Shown here: positions 36,181 to 44,217 of the stretch, piece after piece | Layout: every line of letters starts with the position of its first letter | Numbering within the stretch: position 1 is the first letter of the stretch | DNA from: Neotamlana nanhaiensis | GTDB lineage: Bacteria > Bacteroidota > Bacteroidia > Flavobacteriales > Flavobacteriaceae | Reading direction: 5' to 3' | DNA length: 64,000 nt | NCBI RefSeq assembly: GCF_000943555.1 | Contig: NZ_JTDV01000014.1 | Coordinates: 62,001 to 126,000, forward strand | Notes under the pieces: model-generated | Seen by the model: only the letters and a program-made list of their open reading frames with translations | Told to the model about the DNA's origin: nothing | Database searches by the model: none | Made by a program: the position numbers and the translations under genes

Positions 36181-36802
36181 TACGCTTTTAATTGTTTTCG
36201 TAAAAAACAAAACCTTAGGAACCGTAAAAACCCGACTCGCTAAAACTATTGGCGATTTAGCCGCTTTCGAGGTATACAATCAACTATTAAAAATTACAGA
36301 GCAAGTAGTAAATACAGTAAATTGCGATAAGCGTATTTATTTCTCAAACTCTGTTGATGAAAACACTTGGAGCAATCATTTTAAAACCATTCAAAACGGA
36401 AAAGACTTAGGCGAACGTATGTTAAACGCTTTTAAAGAAGGCTTTAAAGCGGGTTATAATCGTATCATTCTAATTGGCTCGGATTTACCAGACATTTCCA
36501 AAACACACATCATCCAAGGTTTTGAAGCTTTAAAAACCAACGATGCTGTATTTGGTCCTGCTCAAGATGGCGGATATTACCTCGTTGGATTATCTAAACT
36601 TATTCCTGAAATTTTTAAAAACAAACCATGGAGCCAACCTTCGCTTTTAAAAGAAACACTAAACGAATTAACCCGAAACAACAATTCTTTTAGTACTTTA
36701 GAAACCCTAAATGATATTGATACTTACGATGATTTAATTGCATCGCATTTTTACAAAAACAACAAACTATTACAAGAAAAAATACAACAATTACATGATT
36801 AA
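36173..36802 (+). CDS. CofC-like transferase of the arsenosugar cluster (TIGR04282/DUF2064 type)
   Basis: A 209-residue protein with a nucleotidyltransferase/GT-A-like fold. The start, 'LLIVFVKNKTLGTVKTRLAK', is the family's phosphate-loop-like region (Lys and Arg), followed by 'IGSDLPDI' (metal-binding Asp) and 'FGPAQDGGYYLVGLS'. Family members are named 'arsenosugar biosynthesis glycosyltransferase' from gene context, but resemblance to CofC suggests transfer of a nucleotidyl group to a phosphorylated substrate. It overlaps both neighbours by 8 bases, so it is coupled to the phosphorylase, which would produce a sugar 1-phosphate. Confidence 0.88.
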   Translation: MTNTLLIVFVKNKTLGTVKTRLAKTIGDLAAFEVYNQLLKITEQVVNTVNCDKRIYFSNSVDENTWSNHFKTIQNGKDLGERMLNAFKEGFKAGYNRIILIGSDLPDISKTHIIQGFEALKTNDAVFGPAQDGGYYLVGLSKLIPEIFKNKPWSQPSLLKETLNELTRNNNSFSTLETLNDIDTYDDLIASHFYKNNKLLQEKIQQLHD

Positions 36803-37607
36803 ATTTATAGAAGAAACCGTTGATTATTTAAAAGATAAAGGTTTCGATAGCCCCGAAATTGGGATTATTTTAGGCACAGGTTTAGGGCAATTAATTAATG
36901 AAATAGAAATAATTGCCCAAGTAAGCTATAACCATATTCCTAACTTTCCGACAGCCACTGTAGAGTTTCATAAAGGTAAACTTGTTTACGGTAATATTGA
37001 AGATAAAAAGGTTGTGGTTATGCAAGGCCGTTTTCATATTTACGAAGGCTACACCTTACAAGATGTCACTTTTCCGGTGCGCATTATGGAAAAACTAGGT
37101 ATTAAAACGCTGCTAGTTTCAAATGCGGCTGGAGCCATTAATTTAAACTTTAAAAAAGGTGAATTAATGCTCATCGACGATCACATTAACCTTCAAGGGA
37201 GCTCACCATTAGCCTTTAAAGGCGTTTCCGAACTTGGAGAGCGCTTTGCAGACATGAGCGCACCTTACGACGCCAAAATTAATACAACGTTTAAAAAAAT
37301 AGCCTCGAAAAATAACATTACACTTCACAAAGGAGTTTACGCTAGTGTTGTTGGGCCGCAACTAGAAACCCGCGCCGAATACCGCATGCTAAAAATTATT
37401 GGTGCCGATGCCGTTGGTATGAGTACGGTTCCAGAAGTAATTGTTGCTAATCATTTAAATTTAAAAGTGGCTGCCGTGTCAGTTTTAACAGATGAATGCG
37501 ACCCAGATAACTTAGAACCCGTAAATATCGACGATATAATTGCGCATGCCTCGAAAGCAGAACCTAATATGATTTTGCTTTTTAAAGAATTATTGAAAAG
37601 TATTTAA
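36795..37607 (+). CDS. Purine nucleoside phosphorylase (trimeric PNP/MTAP family) with Asp at the base-specificity site
   Basis: A 270-residue phosphorylase cleaving a purine nucleoside with phosphate. Markers are 'GTGLGQLINEI' (27-37), 'QGRFHIYEGY' (77-86), 'SNAAGAIN' (109-116), 'GPQLETRAEYRML' with Glu191, 'GMSTVPEVIVANH' with Met209, and Asp233 in 'VLTDECDPD'. Human PNP has Asn243 at that position and human methylthioadenosine phosphorylase has Asp220. The overlap of 8 bases with the CofC-like gene and the setting between ArsS and ArsM suggest that it removes adenine from the arsenic nucleoside, though general purine salvage is also possible. Confidence 0.92.
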   Translation: MIKFIEETVDYLKDKGFDSPEIGIILGTGLGQLINEIEIIAQVSYNHIPNFPTATVEFHKGKLVYGNIEDKKVVVMQGRFHIYEGYTLQDVTFPVRIMEKLGIKTLLVSNAAGAINLNFKKGELMLIDDHINLQGSSPLAFKGVSELGERFADMSAPYDAKINTTFKKIASKNNITLHKGVYASVVGPQLETRAEYRMLKIIGADAVGMSTVPEVIVANHLNLKVAAVSVLTDECDPDNLEPVNIDDIIAHASKAEPNMILLFKELLKSI

Positions 37608-37646
37608 TGTCATTCCGAACAAAGTGAAGGAATCTTTTAAAAGATT
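37608..37646 (+). repeat. TGTCATTC-type palindromic element between the phosphorylase gene and arsM
   Basis: Begins directly after the phosphorylase stop codon with TGTCATTCCGAA...GGAATCTTTT and includes a perfect 16-bp palindrome AATCTTTTAAAAGATT (37631-37646). It resembles the two inverted copies at 312-338 and 365-391. It could act as a weak terminator. Confidence 0.55.
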
Positions 37647-37714
37647 GTCACATCATGCATTACACGCCTCGCAATATCGCTTAAAAAACTGAGACTGTAT
37701 TTAAAAACCAAAAC

Positions 37715-38683
37715 ATGAGTTACCTAGACACCACAAAAAACGTATATAAAGAAGCTGCCTTAACACCCGATGTAGGTTTATGTTGCACTACAAAACCTAT
37801 TTGGGAATTACCAGGATTAAAAATCCCGAAAATAATGCAAGAGATGAACTACGGTTGTGGTTCTACGGTGCATGCGCGCGATTTAACAAACAATCCTAAA
37901 ACGCTTTACGTTGGTGTTGGCGGTGGTATGGAGCTTTTACAATTTGCTTATTTTAACCGGCAAAAAAGTGGTGTTATTGGTGTTGATGTTGTCGATGAAA
38001 TGTTGGAAGCTTCTCGTAAAAACTTTATTGAAGCTGAAGCTGAAAATCCTTGGTTTAAAAGTGAATTTGTCGATTTAAAAAAAGGCGACGCTATGAACTT
38101 ACCTGTGGAAGATAACTCGATTGATGTTGCTGCTCAAAATTGTTTGTTTAATATTTTTAAAGCAGATGATTTAAAACAAGCCATAGCCGAAATGTATCGT
38201 GTTTTAAAACCTTATGGACGATTGGTAATGAGCGATCCTACTTGCGAACAACCCATGAACGAAACCCTTAGAAACGACGAACGACTTCGAGCCCTTTGTT
38301 TAAGCGGTAGCTTACCCATTGCAGAATACGTTAAAGCGCTTACTGATGCTGGTTTTGGAACTATAGAAATTAGAGCGAGAAAACCATATCGTATTTTAGA
38401 TCCAAAACATTATCCAACAAACGAGTTAATTTATATCGAATCGATTGAGGTTGCGGCTATAAAAGATCCTATGCCTAATGATGGGCCTTGTATTTTCACC
38501 GGGAAAGCGGCCATTTATTACGGAAAGTCTGATTATTTTGATGATAAAAAAGGACACGTGTTATTAAAAAACCAACCATTAGCTGTTTGCGACAAAACAG
38601 CCGCTGCATTGGCTAGTTTAAATCGCGACGATATTTTTATTAGCCCATCAACATATCATTACGACGGTGGCGGTTGTTGTTAA
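37715..38683 (+). CDS. arsM: Arsenite methyltransferase ArsM (arsenosugar type)
   Basis: A 322-residue SAM-dependent methyltransferase that methylates As(III). It shows the arsenosugar-type N-terminus with vicinal Cys23-Cys24 ('VGLCCTTKPIWELPGL') and Cys48 ('NYGCGST'), a SAM-binding loop 'LYVGVGGGMELLQFAYF', 'GVDVVDEML', 'AAQNCLFNIF', a Cys-containing central part, and a C-terminal 'GGGCC'. The cysteines would form the arsenic site. The dimethyl product is the ArsS substrate. A 107-base gap with a repeat precedes it, and it is followed after 9 bases by the MFS gene. Confidence 0.93.
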   Translation: MSYLDTTKNVYKEAALTPDVGLCCTTKPIWELPGLKIPKIMQEMNYGCGSTVHARDLTNNPKTLYVGVGGGMELLQFAYFNRQKSGVIGVDVVDEMLEASRKNFIEAEAENPWFKSEFVDLKKGDAMNLPVEDNSIDVAAQNCLFNIFKADDLKQAIAEMYRVLKPYGRLVMSDPTCEQPMNETLRNDERLRALCLSGSLPIAEYVKALTDAGFGTIEIRARKPYRILDPKHYPTNELIYIESIEVAAIKDPMPNDGPCIFTGKAAIYYGKSDYFDDKKGHVLLKNQPLAVCDKTAAALASLNRDDIFISPSTYHYDGGGCC

Positions 38684-38692
38684 AAATTCATT

Positions 38693-39856
38693 ATGAACAA
38701 TAAGCGCATTTTAACCATAATTGTATTGGCTCAGTTTTGCTGTACATCGTTGTGGTTTGCTTCAAATGCGGTTATTAACCCTATAATTGAAACTTTTAGC
38801 CTACAGAATAATGCTTTAAACTTACTAACCTCTGCAATACAATTCGGGTTTATTTGTGGCACTTTAGTATTTGCAGCGTTTAATGTAGCCGATAGCTTTT
38901 CGCCATCAAAAGTGTTTTTTATTAGCGCGCTGTTGGCATCTCTTTTAAATTTGGGTATCCTATTACCACAAAACAGTTTACTAAGTTTAATGGGCTTAAG
39001 GTTTGGCGTTGGCATTTTACTTGCAGGCATTTATCCTGTTGGCATGAAAATAGCTTCCGACTATTTTAAAAAAGGCTTAGGGAAATCGTTAAGTTTTTTA
39101 GTTGGCGCCTTGGTTATTGGCACCGCATTCCCTCATTTATTAAGTCATACTATTGAGGCTTCTATTTGGAAACAGGCAATCATTTACACCTCAATTTTAA
39201 GCGGTATTGGAGGTTTATTAGTTTTAATATTTGTACCAAATGGCCCTTATAGAATGGCGAATTCTAAAATAGATTTATCACTTTTCATTTCTATTTTTAA
39301 ATCGAAAACATTCAGAAAAACAGCCTTTGGCTATTTTGGCCATATGTGGGAACTTTATACCTTTTGGGCTTTTGTTCCTATAATTTTAAACTACTACAAC
39401 ACGCACCAAAACACAACATTAAATATCCCATTTTGGGCGTTTGTAATTATTGCTTCGGGAAGTATAGCTTGTGTTATTGGTGGTTATATTTCAGAACGAA
39501 TTACTGTCAAAAAAACAACAATTATTGCCTTATCACTCTCTGGATTATGTTGTTTATTTTCGCCTTTGTTCCTATCAACATCATCAATAGTTATATTCAT
39601 TTTATTTCTAATATTTTGGGGCATGGTGGTTATTATGGATTCTCCACTTCTTTCTACTATGGCGGCTAAACATGCGCATCCCGAAACACGTGGCACCGCT
39701 TTAACCATAGTTAATTGCATAGGTTATAGCATTACTATTTTAAGTATTGAATTTATGGCTTACCTCACGCAAATCATAAACCTAAACTATATTTTTATTA
39801 TCTTATTTTTAGGACCTCTTTTTGGTGTAATATCACTTTTTAAAACCAAAGCATAA
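38693..39856 (+). CDS. MFS transporter of the arsenosugar cluster
   Basis: A 387-residue membrane protein of the major facilitator superfamily with about twelve hydrophobic segments; the first contains a vicinal Cys pair ('VLAQFCCTSLWFASNAV'). The loop 'GLRFGVGILLAGIYPVGMKI' resembles the motif C region of antiporters. Position between arsM and the hydroxylase-like gene suggests export of an arsenic metabolite. That is inferred, and a nutrient or drug exporter cannot be ruled out. It starts 9 bases after arsM. Confidence 0.85.
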   Translation: MNNKRILTIIVLAQFCCTSLWFASNAVINPIIETFSLQNNALNLLTSAIQFGFICGTLVFAAFNVADSFSPSKVFFISALLASLLNLGILLPQNSLLSLMGLRFGVGILLAGIYPVGMKIASDYFKKGLGKSLSFLVGALVIGTAFPHLLSHTIEASIWKQAIIYTSILSGIGGLLVLIFVPNGPYRMANSKIDLSLFISIFKSKTFRKTAFGYFGHMWELYTFWAFVPIILNYYNTHQNTTLNIPFWAFVIIASGSIACVIGGYISERITVKKTTIIALSLSGLCCLFSPLFLSTSSIVIFILFLIFWGMVVIMDSPLLSTMAAKHAHPETRGTALTIVNCIGYSITILSIEFMAYLTQIINLNYIFIILFLGPLFGVISLFKTKA

Positions 39857-39858
39857 CC

Positions 39859-40740
39859 ATGGAAAAGTATTTAGATATCATAAAAAAATCGTATTCTGGA
39901 TACTGGAATTACCTAAAACACGAACTTATAAACATTAACCATTGGGATAATTATTTCTACGGATTAATTGTGATATCGCTTGTTGTTTGGGGATTAGAAA
40001 TTGCATTTCCTTGGCGGAAAAACCAGTCTGTTTTTCGCAAAGATTTTTGGCTTGATACATTTTACATGTTTTTCAACTTTTTCCTATTAAACCTCATCAT
40101 TCTTATTGCTTTATCGAATACAGTTGCTCAATTTTTTAATGATATTTTAGGTTTATTTAACCTTTCACTTTACAAGTTTCAATTATTTGATATTGACGAT
40201 TTACCAACATGGCTTGGTTTACTTATTTTCTTTTTGGTTTCTGATTTTGTTCAATGGAACACCCATAGACTATTACACAGGGTACCTTGGCTATGGAATT
40301 TTCATAAAGTCCATCACAGCGTTAAGGAAATGGGGTTTGCTGCACACCTGCGCTACCACTGGATGGAACCGGTAGTTTATAAATCTCTACTTTACATCCC
40401 TTTGGCTATTATTGGCGGTTTCGATGCTCAAGATGTTGCAATTATCCATTTTTTTAACATCGCCATTGGGCATTTAAATCATGCTAATTTAGGATGGGAT
40501 TACGGTTTTTTAAAATACATTTTTAATAACCCCAAAATGCATATTTGGCATCATGTAAAACACTTACCAAAGCATGTAAGGCACGGCGTAAATTACGGAC
40601 TAACCTTAAGCCTTTGGGATTATATTTTTAAAACCAATTACATTCCGCATAATGGCAGAGATATTGAATTAGGTTTTAAAGGCGACGAAAATTTTCCGAA
40701 GGATTTTTTACATCAAGAAATGTATCCTTTAAAAAAATGA
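39859..40740 (+). CDS. Fatty acid hydroxylase/sterol desaturase superfamily membrane protein
   Basis: A 293-residue protein with about four membrane segments and the di-iron His clusters of the family: 'THRLLHR', 'HKVHHS', 'HLNHAN' and 'HIWHHVKH'. Such enzymes use O2 to hydroxylate or desaturate lipids. It starts 2 bases after the MFS gene and overlaps the DUF547 gene by 4 bases (ATGA), so it is part of the cluster. The substrate is unknown; a lipid attached to or derived from the arsenosugar is a possible inference. Confidence 0.86.
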   Translation: MEKYLDIIKKSYSGYWNYLKHELININHWDNYFYGLIVISLVVWGLEIAFPWRKNQSVFRKDFWLDTFYMFFNFFLLNLIILIALSNTVAQFFNDILGLFNLSLYKFQLFDIDDLPTWLGLLIFFLVSDFVQWNTHRLLHRVPWLWNFHKVHHSVKEMGFAAHLRYHWMEPVVYKSLLYIPLAIIGGFDAQDVAIIHFFNIAIGHLNHANLGWDYGFLKYIFNNPKMHIWHHVKHLPKHVRHGVNYGLTLSLWDYIFKTNYIPHNGRDIELGFKGDENFPKDFLHQEMYPLKK

Positions 40741-41624
40741 AACCATTTATAGTTATTTATCTTGTATTGATGTGTTTAGCATGTACTGGAACTAAAAAGG
40801 TTCCCGAAGTCAGTCAAAAAAAGCATGCTACAATAGATAGCGTATCGCAAACCGTTATTGATGCTGTTAAAAACACTGAAGCACTAGCAACTCCAAAAAA
40901 CCTAGTTCAAACTTCAACCCAAGACGCAACACCATTTATCACACCTAAACAAATCCTTAAAAAACGATTTTTAGGCACACACGACCAATGGGATACACTT
41001 TTAAAACGACACGTTTCAACCGATGGCAAGGTAAATTACAAAGGTTTTAAAACTGACTATGTTAAACTTTTAAGTTACATAAAAAGTTTACAAGCTACGT
41101 ACAACGCCGAAGCCTTTCAAGAATTTAACTCCAATCAAAAATTAGCCTTTTGGATAAATGCTTATAACGCTTTTACTATCGATTTAATCCTTCGCCATTA
41201 CCCGGTAAAAAGTATAAAAGACATTAAAAATCCTTGGGAAGCGCGTTACTGGAAACTCGGTGAAACATGGATTAATTTAAACGAAATAGAACACACTATT
41301 TTGCGTAAAATGAACGAACCACGCATACATTTTGCCATTGTTTGCGCATCGGTTTCCTGCCCTAAATTACTAAATGAAGCGTTTAAGGCCGATTCTTTAA
41401 ACGCGCAATTAACTAAAGCTACAAACGCATTTTTAAACGATTCAACCAAAAACCAAATAACTTCTAACGAATTAAAACTTTCGAAAATATTTAAATGGTT
41501 TGCCAAAGATTTTAAAACGAATAATACGGATTTAATAGATTTTTTAAACACCTATTCTGAAGTACAAATAACGCCTCATGTCAAGAAAAGTTATTTAGAG
41601 TATAACTGGAGTTTAAATGAATGA
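40737..41624 (+). CDS. DUF547 lipoprotein
   Basis: A 295-residue protein with a lipobox ('VLMCLACTG', Cys16), a low-complexity linker of about 60 residues, and a DUF547 domain ('VNYKGFKTDYVKLLSYIK', 'KLAFWINAYNAFTIDLIL', 'PRIHFAIVCASVSCPKL'). DUF547 is a papain-like-fold domain of uncertain function; a Cys near 'CASVSCP' and a His in 'RIHFAIV' are its most conserved residues. It is anchored to a membrane in the envelope. It shares ATGA overlaps with both neighbours. Confidence 0.87.
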   Translation: MKPFIVIYLVLMCLACTGTKKVPEVSQKKHATIDSVSQTVIDAVKNTEALATPKNLVQTSTQDATPFITPKQILKKRFLGTHDQWDTLLKRHVSTDGKVNYKGFKTDYVKLLSYIKSLQATYNAEAFQEFNSNQKLAFWINAYNAFTIDLILRHYPVKSIKDIKNPWEARYWKLGETWINLNEIEHTILRKMNEPRIHFAIVCASVSCPKLLNEAFKADSLNAQLTKATNAFLNDSTKNQITSNELKLSKIFKWFAKDFKTNNTDLIDFLNTYSEVQITPHVKKSYLEYNWSLNE

Positions 41625-42349
41625 ATTCAACTTTAAAAAACAAAGTAAATATGCCTACAATAAGCATTATTATTCCGGTTTTAAATGAAGCCGAACATAT
41701 TAGCAAATTACTTGCGTATCTATTAAACAACGCAAAATCTCCAGAAAATCTTGAAATTTTTGTAGTTGATGGCGGCAGCACCGATGCGACAGTTTCCATA
41801 ATTAAAGATCTAAACTTAAACCAAGTTAACCTTTTACATGCGGCAAAAGGACGTGCCAAACAAATGAATTTTGGTGCAAAACACGCCAATGGCTCTATTT
41901 TATATTTTTTACACGCCGATTCGTATCCGCCAAAACATTTCGATTATTTTATTTTAAATGAAGTTGAAAATGGCAACGAAGCAGGCTGCTTTAAAATGCA
42001 ATTTAACAGCGACCATTGGTGGCTAAAACTAGCTAGTTGGTTTACTCAATTTAATTTGATGGCTTGTCGAGGTGGCGACCAAAGTCAGTTTATCACCAAA
42101 TCGCTTTTTAATGCCATTGGTGGTTATAATGAAGCATTTATAATTTACGAAGATTATATTTTAATAAAAACGCTTTACCGCATTAATACGTTTGTGGTAA
42201 TTCAAAAAAACTTAAAAACATCGGCACGTTTGTATGAAACTCAAGGTGTTTTTAAGCTTCAACGTATATTTTTAACCATTTACTTAAAACGATGGTTAGG
42301 CGCCTCGCCCGAAACATTGCATCGTTATTACAAAAAAGCCTTGGCCTAA
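41621..42349 (+). CDS. GT2 glycosyltransferase of the arsenosugar cluster (TIGR04283 type)
   Basis: A 242-residue family 2 glycosyltransferase. The core is 'IIPVLNEAEHISKLL', 'VVDGGSTDATVSI', 'HAAKGRAKQMNFGA', the DxD-like 'FLHADSYPPKHF' and 'GGDQSQFI'. This family is consistently found near arsM/arsS and is named for arsenosugar biosynthesis. It overlaps DUF547 by 4 bases and ends the cluster. The acceptor (glycerol, lipid or a sugar) cannot be read from sequence. An ATG ten codons downstream is an alternative start. Confidence 0.9.
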   Translation: MNSTLKNKVNMPTISIIIPVLNEAEHISKLLAYLLNNAKSPENLEIFVVDGGSTDATVSIIKDLNLNQVNLLHAAKGRAKQMNFGAKHANGSILYFLHADSYPPKHFDYFILNEVENGNEAGCFKMQFNSDHWWLKLASWFTQFNLMACRGGDQSQFITKSLFNAIGGYNEAFIIYEDYILIKTLYRINTFVVIQKNLKTSARLYETQGVFKLQRIFLTIYLKRWLGASPETLHRYYKKALA

Positions 42350-42352
42350 CAT

Positions 42353-43081
42353 TTACTTATTTCTACCTTTTTCGTTAGGATACAAACCTGGTAAATTATC
42401 ACTTTGTACAAAGGCTTTGGTATCAATATTTATCCCTGTAATTTTCCCTTTAAAAGCGGCGCCAGTATCTACATTCCATACATTAGCGGCATGCATAGGT
42501 TCGGACTCATTAAAATTAGTTGTTGGCGTGTGGCCTATAAAAATTTCGGAATAATGCTTTAATCTATTCGGATAAATTACAGCATCCTTGTCGATGGTTT
42601 TATCCATGGTCAAAGCCATTTCCCATAGGGTTCGGTCGTAATACAAGGTTTCTTTAACTACTTCCCGTTCCACACCATGCATCGAAGTAAAACCTGCGTG
42701 AAGAAACAATCTATTTTTATCATCAAGATAATACATTCGCGTGTTTTCGAAAAACTCTAAATGTATCTTTTTTTGTTCCACCGAATACCCTTCATAACTA
42801 TCCATAGTTTCTTTACCTCCGTGAATGTACCATGTTGGGTTTACTTCCTTATTTCTAAGCCAGTCTTCGCACCAAACATCATGGTTTCCTTTTATAAATA
42901 TGCAATTAATAGTTTCAGATAAATCAATTAACAAATCAATAACTTGAGCCGATTCGCTCCAGCCATCAACATAATCGCCCATAAAAATAAGTGTGTCTTC
43001 ATCTTTTATTTCTAATTTATTTAATACTTGAGTCAGGGCTTTTAAGCCGCCATGTATATCGCCTATTGCAAAGGTTCTCAT
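42353..43081 (-). CDS. Calcineurin-like metallophosphoesterase (serine/threonine phosphatase-like)
   Basis: A 242-residue PPP-family phosphatase. Metal-binding motifs are 'GDIHGGL' (residues 7-13), 'MGDYVDGW' (about 33-41), 'KGNHDVWCE' and 'FLHAGFTS', with a final 'GHTPT'. It could dephosphorylate proteins, diadenosine tetraphosphate or a small molecule. It is convergent with the arsenosugar cluster (3-base gap) and overlaps the GH113-like gene by 4 bases. Confidence 0.9.
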   Translation of the reverse strand: MRTFAIGDIHGGLKALTQVLNKLEIKDEDTLIFMGDYVDGWSESAQVIDLLIDLSETINCIFIKGNHDVWCEDWLRNKEVNPTWYIHGGKETMDSYEGYSVEQKKIHLEFFENTRMYYLDDKNRLFLHAGFTSMHGVEREVVKETLYYDRTLWEMALTMDKTIDKDAVIYPNRLKHYSEIFIGHTPTTNFNESEPMHAANVWNVDTGAAFKGKITGINIDTKAFVQSDNLPGLYPNEKGRNK

Positions 43082-44097
43082 AATTTATAATGTCGTTTTT
43101 TTGCGTATTCGTTTTTAATTAGTGCTTCTACAGGTTTGTTTTGTGGTGTAAACTGATGATTATTTTCTCCGCCAACATCATTGTGATTAACAAACCATTT
43201 CCACACAAAACCACCAGCAAACCAAGGCTCGTCCCAAAAGGTTTTAAATAAAGCTTCGGTGGTATTTACTTGTGCTTGCAAATTTACTTGATTCATATCT
43301 CGATCGCTAACCCAAGGTTTTCTGCCCGAATAATCTACACTGCGATAACCAAATTCGGTAAACAAAACGGGCTTATTATTTGCTTGCTGAACGGTTAAGA
43401 TATCGGCTTTATGCTTTTTCCAACCGTGCAAACAAGCTTCAACTGTTGGTGTTTTACTGTCGCTTACTGGAAAATAAGCGTCTATACCTATAAAATCGAG
43501 GGCTTCCCAAAACGGTGTTCTGTTAAATTCATTCCAATTGGCGGCATAAGTTAGCTTGCCTTTGTAAATGGCTTTAACCTTTTTAATAAGGCCAAACCAA
43601 AATGCTGGTCTGCTATCTACAAATCCTTCTAATTCGGTACCTATACAAAATATTTCGGCATTGGTTTCTTGGGCTACTTCAGCAAATTGTAAAATAAAAT
43701 CGGTATAAGATGCCTCAAAAACAGCCCATTCTGCTTCGGTTTTCAACTTAATAAACCCAGTAAACATACCACGACCAACCCAAATTTGAGGTTTAACCAT
43801 GGTTTTAATACCTTCTTTTTTTAACTGAAATATGTACTGTTTTACACCTGTTCGCGTTTCTCCAAACCATTGCCTGTTAGTATTAAACACTATTTCAGGA
43901 TGATTTAAATCTCGAATAAAACCAAATGGCATAATGGCCGCATAATTGGCATTTAAATTTACAACCGGTTTAATATGCTTTTGATTAACGGAATCGCGAT
44001 GTGCTACAAAACTAACGCCGTTTATTTTGGTCAACTTCGCTGGCTGCGCGCAACCAACACTTAAAATAAGCAGACAAAACACAAAAATAGCTCTCAT
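43078..44097 (-). CDS. GH113-like glycoside hydrolase, lipoprotein
   Basis: A 339-residue TIM-barrel protein resembling family GH113 beta-mannanases. The N-terminus has a lipobox ('LILSVGCAQ', Cys16). Candidate catalytic carboxylates are in 'IGTELEGF' (Glu155 or Glu157) and 'LFTEFGYRS' (Glu248). Other motifs are 'KPQIWVGRG', 'ANWNEF' and 'FIGIDAYFPVS'. The substrate is a guess from family resemblance. It overlaps the metallophosphoesterase and faces away from the MerT-like gene. Confidence 0.78.
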   Translation of the reverse strand: MRAIFVFCLLILSVGCAQPAKLTKINGVSFVAHRDSVNQKHIKPVVNLNANYAAIMPFGFIRDLNHPEIVFNTNRQWFGETRTGVKQYIFQLKKEGIKTMVKPQIWVGRGMFTGFIKLKTEAEWAVFEASYTDFILQFAEVAQETNAEIFCIGTELEGFVDSRPAFWFGLIKKVKAIYKGKLTYAANWNEFNRTPFWEALDFIGIDAYFPVSDSKTPTVEACLHGWKKHKADILTVQQANNKPVLFTEFGYRSVDYSGRKPWVSDRDMNQVNLQAQVNTTEALFKTFWDEPWFAGGFVWKWFVNHNDVGGENNHQFTPQNKPVEALIKNEYAKKRHYKL

Positions 44098-44125
44098 GCT
44101 AGAAATATACTGTTATATTTTCTGT

Positions 44126-44144
44126 AAATACCACTATGGTATTT
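44126..44144. promoter_or_regulatory. Perfect 19-bp interrupted palindrome (candidate operator)
   Basis: AAATACCA-CTA-TGGTATTT lies in the 120-base region between the divergent GH113-like gene and the MerT-like gene. It is 29 bases before the former's ATG and 74 before the latter's, a good place for a shared operator. The binding protein is unknown. Confidence 0.4.
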
Positions 44145-44217
44145 TAAATTTAAATTAAATTGTCGCTGCCTTGAAAGGTTTTTAAGTTTTACAAGACCAA
44201 AGCGAAAAACAAAAGTT

